DNA of 64,000 bases from positions 558,001 to 622,000 of the forward strand of contig JAHLKG010000002.1 of the NCBI GenBank assembly GCA_025526995.1, given 5' to 3'. How positions within the stretch are numbered: the first letter of the stretch is position 1; each line of letters starts with the position of its first letter. Shown one piece after another: positions 35,257-46,474 of the stretch. Origin of the DNA: Powellomyces hirtus (taxonomy: Eukaryota > Chytridiomycota > Chytridiomycetes > Spizellomycetales > Powellomycetaceae). Made by a program: the position numbers and the translations under genes. The notes under the pieces were generated by a model that was given only the letters and a program-made list of their open reading frames with translations, was not told where the DNA came from and made no database searches.

Positions 35257-36254
35257 CTATTCTGCTGTTTTTTGGTTGGTGGATTTTTTCGCGCTGGCTG
35301 GCTGTTTCTCTCGCCGTGTTTTGCGGTTTTCGGTTTTGGGCCCTAGGGGCGGTTTTGGGCGGCGCGAGGCTACGCGGACCGAGGGCCGGTCGGAAAGGGT
35401 CGTGGTGAGGGGCGTGCTGTACCGCGTGATGAGGGTGCGCGGGCGGGAGAAACGGGTGAGGGCGGGGAGGGGGATGGAGATGTGGGCGATGTGGAATTGG
35501 CGTTGTGGGGGGGTGCGTGAACGCGACTCGGACCCGTCACTGCGATTGCGCACCGAGAAATGCACGGTCCATTCTGCGTGCCGCACGACATGGGCTGTCG
35601 TCGTTGTCGTGGGCGAGTCGGGGTGCAGCGTTGGGGCGGTGAGATCAGTGACGGTGTCAGTGCCGGTTTGAGGGCTCGGCGGGTGCGTCGCTTGGGGGGT
35701 GAGGTAAATGACAGTCTTGTCATAGACGTCCTCGTCCGTGCCCGCAAACGTTATGCCGTCCCTACAAACACAATGGGAAAAAGAAAAAACGCATCAGCAT
35801 TCCACACCTCACTTCACCCCTCACATGCAAAAACACCACCCCCCACTCACCACAACGAATGCCTAACCCACGCCAGCCTCACCTCCTCCGCCTCACCCCT
35901 CCACCCACCGTGGGCATTCGCAAACACGACCTGGCCGCCCTGCACGCCTCGCACAGCCCATTTCAACACGCCGACACTATCCCACCTGTGCGTCTTGACA
36001 TCCACGACCATGCGGCACTCGACCCCGCACGCGCTGAGCAGCCCCGGCAGCAGCTGCGTCGTGAGGGCGTCAAATTCTCGCGACACCCGCCGCAGAATGA
36101 GGATGAGACAGGTGGGATGGAAATGGGACAGGATGAGAGACCAGATGGAGGGCGGGAGTGAGGGGATGCAGGCAGGTGGAGGGGGAGGAGGACGCAGCCA
36201 CCGGTGCGGCCGCGGGCGGATGGGAATGTAGAGGGGTTTGAGGTTGGATGACAT
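35257..36254 (-). CDS. F-box-like protein of unknown function
   Basis: 302-aa predicted protein. Exons 36254-35851 and 35761-35257; the splice is in phase and gives RHSLWDGITFAGTDEDVYD. The start ATG at 36254 leads into LKPLYIPIRPRPHRWL, a Pro run and LPPSIWSLILSHFHPTCLIL, then LRRVSREFDALTTQLL, which resembles an F-box (leucine-proline start followed by helices and RxVSR). The second half has repeated short beta-like segments (DKTVIYLTPQATH, AEWTVHFSVRNRSDGS, HIAHISIPLPALTRF). The tail is Lys/Arg-rich. If the F-box is real it would be an SCF substrate receptor; I recognise no substrate domain. Both exons have normal splice sites, and the frame stays open through GC-rich sequence. Confidence 0.6.
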
Positions 36255-36576
36255 GACGGTTCTGGAAATGAGGAAGGGGGGTAAGTCCCGACGCGTGGAG
36301 GAACCCGCAGCACGCGTTCTGTACCGGTATTGTTTTTTTCTCCTTCTCTCGCGCGCGCACACTCTGTACAATGCTATGGTTTGGAAATATACATTCGCAC
36401 GTAAATACATTTTATTTTTGCTTCCAAATTCGCCTCAGCAGAAGATTTGGGCATTTGCGAGTGGGAGAGAGAGATAGTATATATAATTGGTATGTATGTG
36501 AGGGTTTGGAGAGACAGCGGGGGAAGGGGGCAGAAAGTCGCCGCAATCCGGGTTTTGTTTCTCGACAATGTGGGAT
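36255..36576. other. Short intergenic region F-box-like gene / DUF5672 gene
   Basis: 322 bp between two genes on the minus strand: promoter and leader of the F-box-like gene plus the 3' UTR of the DUF5672 gene. It includes GTGTGCGCGCGCGAG-type alternating sequence near 36350. No gene supported. Confidence 0.6.
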
Positions 36577-37759
36577 TTAATCGATAAAGAGCATGGCGGC
36601 CTCTGGACAGAAATCGAAATGGGTTGATACTCTCACGCCCGCAAACGGTTTATGTATCCCGATATATCTGTCACTCTCTGACCCCTCAATGGCCCACAGT
36701 TTCCCCTCCTCGAACGTCGGCATGCGGGCGTCCGGGAAGGTCGCCAAACATTCCGAGTACCAGACGTCTTCGGGGGACTGGCCGCGAGTCCACGTTTGTT
36801 TGTCAAGACAGCGCAAGAGTCGGGATTTACGGCGCATGGAGAATCCGCCATTGCCGCCGCGGATGGCGGGGAGATGGGGCCAGGGCGCGCCGATCCAGTC
36901 GTAGATAAGGAAGCTGTCAATGGACTGGTCGCTGTTGGAGCAGATCATGGCGTCGAGTTGGAAAAAGAAAATGTGTTCGGCATGTTGGTGCAGTTGGTTC
37001 CAGACCCAGCGACGGGTGAGGAATTCGGACACGTCGGCGCCGTTTCTGAGTTGGGTTTCGGGGGGCAATTGCTGGGTTTTCAATTTGCCCGATTTGATAT
37101 ACTTTTGCAGCGCCGTACTTTGCGCCAACAAATGGTTGTTCTCTGCCGAATGCATTAGATGAAAAGGCCAGTCCTCGGGGACCGTCGCCATGTAGTGTAG
37201 TAAAATCGGGACGAGGGTGCGGAGGGGTCGGAGTTCGATCAAAAGGGCGACTTTGGTGCGGTTGAGCGGGACGGAGGGGAGAGAGTTGGGGTGCGGCTGG
37301 GGTGGGGAGAGCGGGGTGCGGGAGGTGGTGAGGGCGGACATGTCGGTGAGGGCGTAAGTGTAGCCGAGAGTGAGGAGGGCGAGGATGAGGAGGAGAATGA
37401 GGAGCGTGGGGCGGTGGTGGGCGCAGCCGCGGACGAGGGCGGACTAGAGGATAGATGGATGTGGAAAGGAAAAAAGAACCAGAGGTAAAAGGTTAGACTC
37501 GGCGTGTCACACCGTCCTATCTTTTCTCTCAACGTACCCTTCCGTCTTTCGCGGCCGACATTTTCCTGCGGATCGCGTTCGAGAGTCCCGGTCGAAACAC
37601 GCCCGTGTTATTACTACTACTACTACTACTGCAGATGGTGTTTGGTAGTGAAGACACGTCGGGGGCGGAGGAAGTGGAGTTGCGGGGTGATTTGTAGTGC
37701 AGGGGGAGAGTTGGGTCGTCGTCCGTGTCGGCTCGTGGGGAGGGGAGTGAGGAGGTCAT
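36577..37759 (-). CDS. Type II membrane protein with DUF5672 (glycosyltransferase-like) domain
   Basis: 362 aa; exons 37759-37538 and 37443-36577, in phase. The N-terminal 74-90 residues are Ser-rich and cytosolic. One membrane anchor follows (RPTLLILLLILALLTLGYTY), then a luminal stem and the DUF5672 domain: KVALLIELRPLRTLVPILLH, DWPFHLMHSAENNHLL, FLTRRWVWNQL, FFFQLDAMICSNS, FLIYDWIGAPWP, GGNGGFSMRRKSRLLRCL, EDVWYSECLATFPDA and GIHKPF. The FxxD-x-MIC, GGNGGFS and ED-x-W signatures are the hallmarks of DUF5672 as I recall it, found in putative Golgi glycosyltransferases of fungi and other eukaryotes. Single anchor plus luminal domain suits a Golgi enzyme; donor and acceptor unknown. Confidence 0.87.
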
Positions 37760-38621
37760 TTGGTGAGGAGGGTTTAGGGGCGAGGGAGCATGGACGAGGT
37801 GGGGAGAACCCCTAGGGGCTTGCTTGCGTGAGTTGAAACGAAACTACACGAAAAGGACAGAAGGAACGGCACGACGCCTGCCTGCGCAACGGACAGCCAT
37901 CCATGCAAACGTTCGATATTGCACGCGCCCCCGGCGGGCTTGTTGGCCACATTTAAGAGTGAGAGTGAGTCATGGCAGTCGATCCTGTATGTGGGATCAG
38001 CCCTCCATCCATCCATCGCGAATCTCTCCATCCAATAGATACATGAATCCACCCAGTGCATGAATCACTGAATGAATGAAAGAAAAAATAAGGTCCATTC
38101 GGTGGACGAGTGAGTGCAGACTCTTAAGCCTAACCTGGATGTAGGTTGACTTCACCCAGGGCCTCCCTCCCGTGTCAGTCAGTCAGTCAATTGATAGGCA
38201 GCATGAGGGATGAGAGAGAGAGAGAGAACTCGGTGTTGAATTCATTCGCCACCATCCATCCCCTCCCGCCACTGGCAATGCCTAGATGTAGGTAGACTGT
38301 CGCACGGCCGCATTGGCCCATCCGGATCCATCCATGCGCAACAACATTCCAACTACTTTCACGTCACACAGCTCAACCAAGCCGACTCCCTTCGTGCAGG
38401 CGAACAGTAGACAAGACCAACCCTTCATCCTCCGTTCTCCTCCCAAGAAAGCCAAAAGGTCTCAACGACAAGGCATCCAGTCCATACACACAGATACACA
38501 GACGGCACTCTCCCTCCCAAGCGCTGGCTGCCTGGCGGGCTGGCTACCATAGACAGACACACTCTTTAGATTCGTTAGACTTTTCATAGACAAGACAGCA
38601 GACACGACACTCTGACACGTC
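37760..38621. other. Divergent intergenic region DUF5672 gene / mucin-like membrane protein
   Basis: 862 bp between divergent genes, so both promoters lie here. It carries scattered CAGT/TCAGTCAG and CATCCATC short repeats (for example near 38175-38190 and 38000-38020) and a (GA)n run near 38211-38226. No coding stretch recognised. Confidence 0.6.
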
Positions 38622-39793
38622 ATGCTTGCCCGCTTTCCCACCTTCACAGTCAGACCCGCCGTCTGGGCGTTGCTGCTGGTGGTCCTCCTCGCCATGGTCC
38701 TGCCCAGCCACAACGTCGTCAATGCCCAGAGACCTGGCGGCACCTGTAAGTATCGCCTGTCCAGACGAGACTGCCTTGGTGTCTTCCCGCCACAGCTTGC
38801 TCATATATCTGTCTCTTCTTTTGTTGTTGCTTGGTAGCTGCCGGTGAACCTGGCCCCACACCTCCTCCTACCAGGCCGACTCCAGACGACACTCCTCCCG
38901 TCTCAGTTCCTCCGGGTCCCACTCCCACTGCTCGTCCCACTCCTGACCCGCCGGTCGGACCCGTAACTCCACCCGTGGTGTCGCCGACGCTCACACTTCC
39001 TTCCGTCACCCTAATCCCATCCGTCACGCTCCCCTCGATCGTCTCCTTGACCTTGACCCCATCACCCACCACCCAACCTGTGGTCCGGGTCTCGCTGACA
39101 AAAACCGCACCCTTGCCGTCGCAGTCTCTCCCCACGAACACGGCCGACCCGGTCGCCGGAGCCAAGGCCACCGAAGCTGCAGCAAAAGCCGAGGAGAAGG
39201 AAAAGACAAAGCAAAAGGCGATCAAGATCAGCGCCAGTGTTGCTGGAATTGTGGGCGGCGGTATCGCGCTCGCAGTATTGGGAATCTACATTTTCAGAAA
39301 GACCAAGTTGTCCCCTTCGGGTGACTTCCGCAAGCGCATGAACGGCACCTACAATGGCGGCAGCTCCACCCTCCGCTCGCAATCCGCCCAACGCCTCAAC
39401 TCGGTCAGCACCGACGGCTACTACGCGGAACCCATGCCCACCCGCCCGCGGTACAACAACGACGACATGCGCTCGCCGTCCCCCGCGTTCACCCACTACG
39501 GCTCGGAATACTCGACGGCCCAACCCCCACATGCCCAAGAGTATGCATATTACCCAACGATCGCCAGCAATGCCACCACCACGTACCCACCCGCGGCATC
39601 CTCGGCCGCGGCCCCCTATACACCAGGGTCAGAGTACGGTGGCTATGCGCCTTCAGAGTACGCGGCCTACCCGCCCCCGCCCCCGGTCCCGCCACAGTCG
39701 GATTATGGAGCACGGTCAGACTATGGTGGAAGCACGGCGGGCCACTATGATCGCCAGAATTACAACCCCCAACGGCCGTACGGCGGATATTAG
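38622..39793 (+). CDS. Mucin-like single-pass membrane protein (Mid2/WSC sensor-like)
   Basis: Predicted cell-surface protein, 359 aa; exons 38622-38745 and 38838-39793. Seen: signal peptide (AVWALLLVVLLAMVLPSHNV to NAQ), a Pro/Thr/Ser-rich ectodomain of about 140 residues with T-P repeats suited to O-mannosylation, an Ala/Lys-rich stem, a transmembrane helix (SVAGIVGGGIALAVLGIYIF), a basic stop (RKTK) and a 150-residue cytosolic tail rich in Tyr, Pro, Gly and Ser with repeats such as SEYGGYAPSEYAAYPPPPP and SDYGARSDYGGS. The layout is that of fungal wall-integrity sensors or signalling mucins; no WSC cysteine domain is present. The tyrosine/proline-rich tail could be a docking platform. Function inferred from architecture only. 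Confidence 0.72.
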
Positions 39794-40614
39794 AAGAAAC
39801 AATTACATGCAGAGAAACAAGGGAGGGAGTGGACAGCAAATCGGCCCATCTTACCCTCCTCTCTCGCGCTGTCCTTGTGTGTGTTTGCATATTCTTAGAA
39901 AAAAGACCCTTTTTGTACAGTTTTAAACAGTTTTACCCGTAGTTTGCATAAGGTAGAAAATAACTTTGTTTTACCTTTGTTGTTTTCTTTGCATTTATCT
40001 TTTCCCCCAACTCCAACGACACTTGTTAGTTATAGCACCCCCAAGCGTAGATAGAAATAGCCAAACCACCCCTGCTACGTACTCCATTCCGCGGTCGCGG
40101 GTCCCTGCGGCCGTTGTGCGCGAAAACGGCGGGTTGTTTGGTACGATTTTGCCAAACCCCCCCCCCCCCCTCCCCCCTCCCCCCCGCCGCACGGTCGGTC
40201 ACCACGCCCAGCAGTAGGGGCGCCCACATATACATGTATGTATATACAAAAAAGTGTCATTTCCGGCCGCACGGACCATGGCCACATATACATTACGCAC
40301 ATCTCATCTAGGTACATATGTGGACGGCGTAACACAGGATCTCTGGAGTCAAGCTTAGGCGATAACGAATCGCAGCGGTGCATCCAGTATTAGTTTGCAG
40401 CTCATTATAAAGATATATGATAATGCTTGTTGAATTGCAAAATCTTTTTCCCCAGTTCATTTAAGACAATACTATTCCAAAGAGAACAGTAAGTTCTCGG
40501 TGGTTGTATAAAAATCTTAAAAACACTGGCAGTTGGGTATTAGATGGTAAATAAATTAGGTATGTGTCAAATGCGGGCAAGAATATCCACGCACGCGGCG
40601 GCGTATCACAATGT
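39794..40614. other. Convergent intergenic region, mucin-like gene / MPV17
   Basis: About 820 bp with a C-rich tract at about 40157-40190 and AT-rich sequence to 40600. It contains 3' UTRs of both genes. No gene supported. Confidence 0.6.
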
Positions 40615-41681
40615 CTAGTCAAATGCAACGTCACGATGTTTGACGAAACTCAAGTACGCGTTCCATCCAACATTGACCGAGTTGACCACCACCTTGTGGT
40701 CAGAATTGCAAACGGTCAGCATTTGTGTAGGAGGGGTAGATGACGCCACAAAAGAGGGTGATGATGGCGACTCACCGGTTGATATAGCACCGGCACCCAT
40801 CGAAAGTTGGCCAACTGTATCGGCGACCACACAGCAATGTCGATAGCATATGTCGGTAGAACATCTCGCTTCATCTGTTCCACGCCGGACTCAAATGAAA
40901 GGCCGGAGAGCATGTGTGTGCTCAGGAAGAAGAAACACAGGAATGGTGGGTCGAAGATCAACATGTCCGCCAGGACTAGAGGCAAAAGAGGTGGGTAGAT
41001 GAGTGAGAGAGTCGTTAGTGTCCGATTGAAAAGGGCGTGAGTACCTTTCGTGATCGCGATTTTCCACTTCAGATTCGTCTTTGAAACGTTCAGCGTTGTC
41101 GTTTCCTGTATCTTCTTCTTCATCACTCGCTCAAAGTAGGCGACAATTTTTTGATCTAGTAACCGGTACCAGAATGTGTACCTGGATCGCGGGAGAGTGA
41201 GCACATCAGCATCCTCATCCTCTTGTGCACGTAAGGAGCTCGCTGTGGATGGCTCACAACTCACATCGGACCCGCAAAGAACACTCCAAAAGACGTCATG
41301 GTCGCCACCCGCCGCCAATCAACGCCCTCCATCTTCCATTTGTCCACGTCACCGCTTGGCGGTGGAAATGGCTCCAGTTGTTGGTTGTTGAAGTCCTTTT
41401 GGGTGGAAGAAGCGGGTATTGCTTTGCGGTCCACAAATTTTTGACTTATTAGGTCTCCAGCAAACCTATAACAACAAAGTGAGTGCATGCTCCAATCATA
41501 ACATCCTTCAGCATTCATGCGTACCATAGTGTTCCTGCTGTTGCCATTTGGGATGTATACCGCCTGGGAGGAGCATTGACTGCATTAGCACAAAGTGTTG
41601 TCGTACAAATAAGGTAGAAGTGTCCGAAGAGCCCTACCATTTTGTGAGAAACCTGGAATAAGCGCCTATTATTGACGCCAT
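40615..41681 (-). CDS. MPV17: Mpv17/PMP22 family membrane protein
   Basis: Four-helix membrane protein of the mitochondrial inner membrane or peroxisome. 232 aa. Exons: 41681-41638, 41563-41525, 41465-41265, 41181-41045, 40975-40776, 40692-40615, all in phase. Seen: AGDLISQKF (family G-D-x(2)-Q motif), a Pro/Ser-rich insertion (about residues 40-70), WRRVATMTSFGVFFAGPM, YTFWYRLLDQKI, LADMLIFDPPFLCFFFLS and the C-terminal signature IAVWSPIQLANFRWVPVLYQ then VVVNSVNVGWNAYLSFVKH. The end matches yeast Sym1/human MPV17 closely. The N-terminus is split over two short exons; the first ATG is inferred. The insertion before helix 2 is longer than in the animal protein. It shares a 302-bp divergent promoter with NTE1. 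Confidence 0.9.
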
Positions 41682-41983
41682 TGCAGGATCTAATGAAATC
41701 CCCAAGGCAGCCCGAACCACTACCGGTGAATATACTTGTGTCAAATGACAGACTTGGTGAGAAAGGGAATTTTAGTTTTGGTTCGTGGCATTTTGGGGAA
41801 ATGCACGCTAGTGTGGCGCAGTAAGGAAAGTTCCGATTCTCTCAGAAGCAGCCCTGTCAGTCGCTTATTCACACCTTAAAACCCCCCCAGTTCCCGCCCT
41901 TCTTTTTCTTCTATTCGGTTATTATTTTTATTTTTTTGTTTTGCTGTCGGAGTTTTCGCATAAAAACAGAGCGACGAAACATC

Positions 41984-44900
41984 ATGGACGTGCCCGCCGC
42001 TGCAGTCTCCTCGGTCGTGGACCACCAGCAGGCCATTCCAACTCTGGCCGCGTTGCCTGCAAGCTCCACAAACTGGATACCCTCTTCCGTGCTGCTCGTT
42101 CTGCGTTCGCTGCTTTCCCTTCCATATCGGTTCTTAGGATTTCTCTCATACACAGTCACGGCAACTGTCACATTCAATTACTGGTCTCTGCTCATAATAG
42201 CTACAGTGCTGGTTGTCGTGGGGTATCTGATCCTCCGATACCGCGTTCTAACAACCTACTCGCGACTGCCTCCCCCGACCCCCACGCGCAAAACCACAGG
42301 TGTGCCGTTTGACCTCCACCCGGACACGGCTTTTCATGATGACCAGGACCGTGGCAATTACCCCGATGAGCTCATGGGCGCTTTCCTCTCCTCCATCAAA
42401 ATCTTTGGATACCTTGACCGACCCGTGTTTCATGAGCTGGCGCGACATCTGCGGACACGCAAACTGAAAGCGGGTGAAATCCTGTTCCGCTCCGAAGATG
42501 ATGTCCGCGACTTCTTCGTTGTTGTCGATGGAACGGTGCAGGTGTTTGTGAAAGGTGCGGAGGAGAAAGACAACGAGCTTTTCTATGAAGGGCCAGACAA
42601 CGAAGATTCAGAGGATGACTCGGTCGGTCAGGAATGGGCTGGACATCATTTGTTAAACGAAGTCCGTGCTGGAGGAACGGTTTCCAGCTTGTTCAACATT
42701 CTTTCAGTTTTCACCGAGAAAATGGAAGACTCCCCCGAGTCAATCAAGGATCCTGTCACCGCTAAAGAAGGATCCGCAACATATCAAGAAGTGTTTCCCA
42801 ACTTGCGACGTGGCGAGTCTCCAGCCGACTCCCCACCAGCTCCGGTCGAGAGCCCTGGCAGGAAAGCGTCATCTGGTCCGACCATACCTGTGGAACCCAG
42901 CGGATTCAACTTTGATGTCCCAGCGGACCCCGCTTCGAAAGAGCAACCCACGCGTCCCAAGCCACATCGCATCTTCACTACTGACAGCCAACGTATTCGC
43001 CTTCACCCTAACATCGCCACCCGCGCAGCCACGGACACAACCCTGGCTGTGATCCCTGCTGAAGCATTCCAGCAGCTCACTGAGAAGTTCCCCAAAGCGG
43101 CGGCGCACATGGTGCAAGTCATCCTGACGCGTTTCCAACGCGTCACTTTCATGACTCTCTACCGATACCTAGGCCTTTCGAAAGAGCTGCTCAAAATTGA
43201 AAAACGCGTCAACGAAATCGCGGGCTTTGGCCTGCCGGAGAACCTCCTGAGTTTGGCCGATTTCCAACGACTCCGAACAAGAGCAAACACCGTCCGCGGT
43301 CTGGCCGACGGATCCCTGTCTGATGCAGGCATGCGCCCCGAACTCGGCGGACGACGCGAAAGCAAAAAGTTTGCAACAGAGTACCTCAGCCCTGCGCCGC
43401 GGCCACGCCGGCAGCTGTCAAAGCAGTCCCAGAAAGAACGAGTCATCGACGATCACTACGAAGGCGACTTTGAAGATTCAGACCGAGAAAAGTCCGTTGC
43501 GGGCACCCCAACTCCGACGCGCGGCAGCAGCGCCGGGAAGAAACTCAAAACGGAAGACTCGAAAGGGCATTTATTGGACACCAACTATGACGACATTGAA
43601 CTGAAAGAATCTATCTTTGCCTGCATCGCCGAGATCATTGGGATATTCCCGCGCGAAGAGTCATACGCATCCTCGTCAACGACGGGCATGTCTCCCTTGT
43701 CCTCGGGACATAGACCCGGCTCCTCGACATTAGGTGGATTCTTGTCGCGTAACCGGTCCTACATGGACGGTCAGCGATCAGCAATGAGTACAAGCAATAG
43801 CGATTTTGATGACACAGCGTCCACCTCTTCCCGCGTGTCGGTTGCCAGCTCTGTTGCTAGCGATACGGGGGCGCAGGATCTGCATCTGATGTTCTATGAA
43901 CGCGGCACGACTCTCATCAGGGAAGGCGAACGCAATTCAGGGCTGTATTTTGTCATTGACGGTATTCTGGAGGCCTCGGTGCGCTCGAACGTCGACCCTT
44001 ACCTGGCCACACCGGGTGGGCACACGGACCAGGAGCATCATGAAGACAAGAATCGTGCGGGATCACATCGACGAAGTCTGTTCTTGATCAAACCCGGTGG
44101 TCTCGCGGGTTATCTCGCGGCTGTCACCGGATACATCTCGTTCGTCAGCATACGCGCCAAAACCGACGTGTACGTTGGATTCCTTCCCAAAGCGGTCCTC
44201 GACCGATACATTGAGCGACACCCAAGCGTACTACTCTCGCTCGCCAAACGATTGATCTCGCAGTTATCGCCTCTGGTTTTCCACATCGATGCTGCATTGG
44301 GCTGGGACCAGGCAAACGCCGGTCAGATTCTGTGTCGTGAGGGTGAGCCTTCAGACTGCATTTACATTGTCCTCAACGGTCGTTTGCGAAGTATCGTCGA
44401 ACGCCAGAGTGAAAATGACCAACCCAATGCATTTGAGATTCTTTCCGAGTACGGTCAGGGTGAGTCCGTGGGAGAAATGGAGGTTCTGACCGATGGTAGA
44501 CGACCTGCAACGGTGCATGCTATTCGAGACACGGAAATTGCAGTCATGCCGAAAACGTTCTTCAACGCTCTCGCTCTCCGCCACCCGGAGATCACGATCG
44601 CCATATCCCGAATCATCGCCGCCCGGTCCCGCATGTCCATCAAACGCGGCACACTCGGAGGTGGGGCAAACGATATCCCGCAACCATCATGGGACCCGCC
44701 GCGATCCATCTCGTCGGCGAAAAACATGGTCAATGTCAACATGCGCACCGTCGCCATCTTACCCGTCAGCAGCGCCGTGCCCGTCGCGGAGTTTGCCCGC
44801 GAGCTCAACAACGCCATGGACCTCGTCGGTGCTTCGGTGGCTGTGCTCAACAACGGAAGCGTCATGAATACTCTGGGAAAACATGCTTTCAGCCGGATCG

Positions 44901-46474
44901 GACGGCTCAAGCTCATGTCGTGGCTAGCGGACTTGGAAGAGTCCCATCGCATGGTCATTTACGTTGCGGACGGGGGCGTTAACTCGCCTTGGACACAACG
45001 GTGTGTGCGCCAAGCAGACTGTATCTTCCTCGTTGGTCTTGGTGATGAGGACCCGGAGATTGGCGACTACGAACGACTCTTGATCGGCATGAAAACCACC
45101 GCACGGAAAGAACTCGTGCTTGTGCACAGCCACCGGTCCTGCGTGACGGGATCCACGGCGCAATGGCTGAAGAACCGGGTGTGGATCCACGCCCACCACC
45201 ATGTTCAGATGCAGCTCAGCGCGCCGCGAATGCTTGCCGAAGCCACGCGCACCAACACCGTCTCGAACCTTCGCTCTCATTTCGCATCATATCCGAGCAA
45301 CGCGGCCACCGCCGCGGCCACCACCATGAGCGAGAAACTACAGTCGGCTTCCAAGGACAAGAACGTCAGCTCAACGGGGGGTCACTCGAGTACCCACATC
45401 CACACGGGGATTCGATCCGACTTTGCCCGCCTGGCACGCCGGCTCCTCTCTCGCTCTGTCGGACTCGTCCTCGGTGGAGGCGGCGCTCGTGGCATCTCGC
45501 ATATCGGCATCATCCGTGCCCTTGAGGACGCAGGCATACCGATTGACATGGTTGGCGGAACATCCATTGGGTCGTTTGTGGGAGGACTGTATGCGAGAGA
45601 CAATGATCATGTTAGCGTCTATGGACGCGCGAAAATGTTTGCGGGCCGCTTCGTGTCAAAGTGGAGACAGATTGCCGACTTGACGTACCCGATTACCGCC
45701 ATGTTTACGGGTCACGAGTTCAATCGCAGCATTTGGAAGGTAGGCAAGATGGTGTGTGACTTTTTTTGCCTCCGCTACCCCTTCCCAATACTTACTGTTG
45801 TAATGCAGTGCTTTAAAGAAACTCAGATTGAAGATTGCTGGCTTCCGTATTTTGCCGTCACCACCAACATCACCTGGTCGCGCATGGAAGTGCACCAAAC
45901 CGGGTACATGTGGCGCTACGTGCGCGCCTCCATGTCACTCTCGGGCTACCTGCCCCCGCTCTGCGACGACGGCAACATGCTGCTCGACGGCGGGTACCTC
46001 AACAACCTCCCCGCGGACATCATGCGCTTCCAACAGGGCGCCCACACGATCATCGCGGTCGACGTGGGCTCGGTCGACGACACCAGCCCGGTCACGTACG
46101 GCGACTCGCTCTCGGGCTGGTGGGCGCTGGCGCAACGCTACGTCCCTGTCTTTGGCGCGTACCTCGTGCGCAAATACGGGCGCATCCCGTTGATGGCGGA
46201 CATCCAGTCGCGCCTCACGTACGTGTCGTCGGTCAAGCAGCTCGAGGACGCCAAGAACCTGGACGGGGTGTACTACCTCAACCCGCCCGTGCAGAAATTC
46301 GGCACGCTCGAGTTTGACCAGTTTGCGGATATCTTTGATGTCGGCTACCGCTACGGAACCGACACGGTCGACGCGTGGCGCAAAGACGGAACCCTCAAAA
46401 ATACCTTTGGCGTCAAGGATGCCGCCGACGACGGACACGCCTGGGGCCGACACGCCCGGCGCGCCTCGATTTGA
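41984..46474 (+). CDS. NTE1: Lysophospholipase NTE1 (neuropathy target esterase, patatin-like)
   Basis: ER membrane phospholipase B that deacylates phosphatidylcholine (family knowledge). 1,473 aa. Two exons, 41984-45739 and 45809-46474; the 69-nt intron has no in-frame stop. Seen: an N-terminal hydrophobic pair (FLGFLSYTVTATVTFNYWSL, LLIIATVLVVVGYLILRYRV), a first cyclic-nucleotide-binding-like domain (LFRSEDDVRDFFVVVDGTVQ), a Ser/Pro-rich insertion, a second (TTLIREGERNSGLYFVIDGI), a third (GQILCREGEPSDCIYIVLNG), then the patatin domain: oxyanion GGGGARGISHIG (about 1165), nucleophile GGTSIGSF (about 1190), IEDCWLPYFAVTTNI, and catalytic Asp in LLDGGYLNNLPADI (about 1310). The full catalytic dyad is present. 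The ATG at 41984 opens the conserved part. Length is normal for fungal NTE1. Confidence 0.96.
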   Translation: MDVPAAAVSSVVDHQQAIPTLAALPASSTNWIPSSVLLVLRSLLSLPYRFLGFLSYTVTATVTFNYWSLLIIATVLVVVGYLILRYRVLTTYSRLPPPTPTRKTTGVPFDLHPDTAFHDDQDRGNYPDELMGAFLSSIKIFGYLDRPVFHELARHLRTRKLKAGEILFRSEDDVRDFFVVVDGTVQVFVKGAEEKDNELFYEGPDNEDSEDDSVGQEWAGHHLLNEVRAGGTVSSLFNILSVFTEKMEDSPESIKDPVTAKEGSATYQEVFPNLRRGESPADSPPAPVESPGRKASSGPTIPVEPSGFNFDVPADPASKEQPTRPKPHRIFTTDSQRIRLHPNIATRAATDTTLAVIPAEAFQQLTEKFPKAAAHMVQVILTRFQRVTFMTLYRYLGLSKELLKIEKRVNEIAGFGLPENLLSLADFQRLRTRANTVRGLADGSLSDAGMRPELGGRRESKKFATEYLSPAPRPRRQLSKQSQKERVIDDHYEGDFEDSDREKSVAGTPTPTRGSSAGKKLKTEDSKGHLLDTNYDDIELKESIFACIAEIIGIFPREESYASSSTTGMSPLSSGHRPGSSTLGGFLSRNRSYMDGQRSAMSTSNSDFDDTASTSSRVSVASSVASDTGAQDLHLMFYERGTTLIREGERNSGLYFVIDGILEASVRSNVDPYLATPGGHTDQEHHEDKNRAGSHRRSLFLIKPGGLAGYLAAVTGYISFVSIRAKTDVYVGFLPKAVLDRYIERHPSVLLSLAKRLISQLSPLVFHIDAALGWDQANAGQILCREGEPSDCIYIVLNGRLRSIVERQSENDQPNAFEILSEYGQGESVGEMEVLTDGRRPATVHAIRDTEIAVMPKTFFNALALRHPEITIAISRIIAARSRMSIKRGTLGGGANDIPQPSWDPPRSISSAKNMVNVNMRTVAILPVSSAVPVAEFARELNNAMDLVGASVAVLNNGSVMNTLGKHAFSRIGRLKLMSWLADLEESHRMVIYVADGGVNSPWTQRCVRQADCIFLVGLGDEDPEIGDYERLLIGMKTTARKELVLVHSHRSCVTGSTAQWLKNRVWIHAHHHVQMQLSAPRMLAEATRTNTVSNLRSHFASYPSNAATAAATTMSEKLQSASKDKNVSSTGGHSSTHIHTGIRSDFARLARRLLSRSVGLVLGGGGARGISHIGIIRALEDAGIPIDMVGGTSIGSFVGGLYARDNDHVSVYGRAKMFAGRFVSKWRQIADLTYPITAMFTGHEFNRSIWKVGKMVCDFFCLRYPFPILTVVMQCFKETQIEDCWLPYFAVTTNITWSRMEVHQTGYMWRYVRASMSLSGYLPPLCDDGNMLLDGGYLNNLPADIMRFQQGAHTIIAVDVGSVDDTSPVTYGDSLSGWWALAQRYVPVFGAYLVRKYGRIPLMADIQSRLTYVSSVKQLEDAKNLDGVYYLNPPVQKFGTLEFDQFADIFDVGYRYGTDTVDAWRKDGTLKNTFGVKDAADDGHAWGRHARRASI

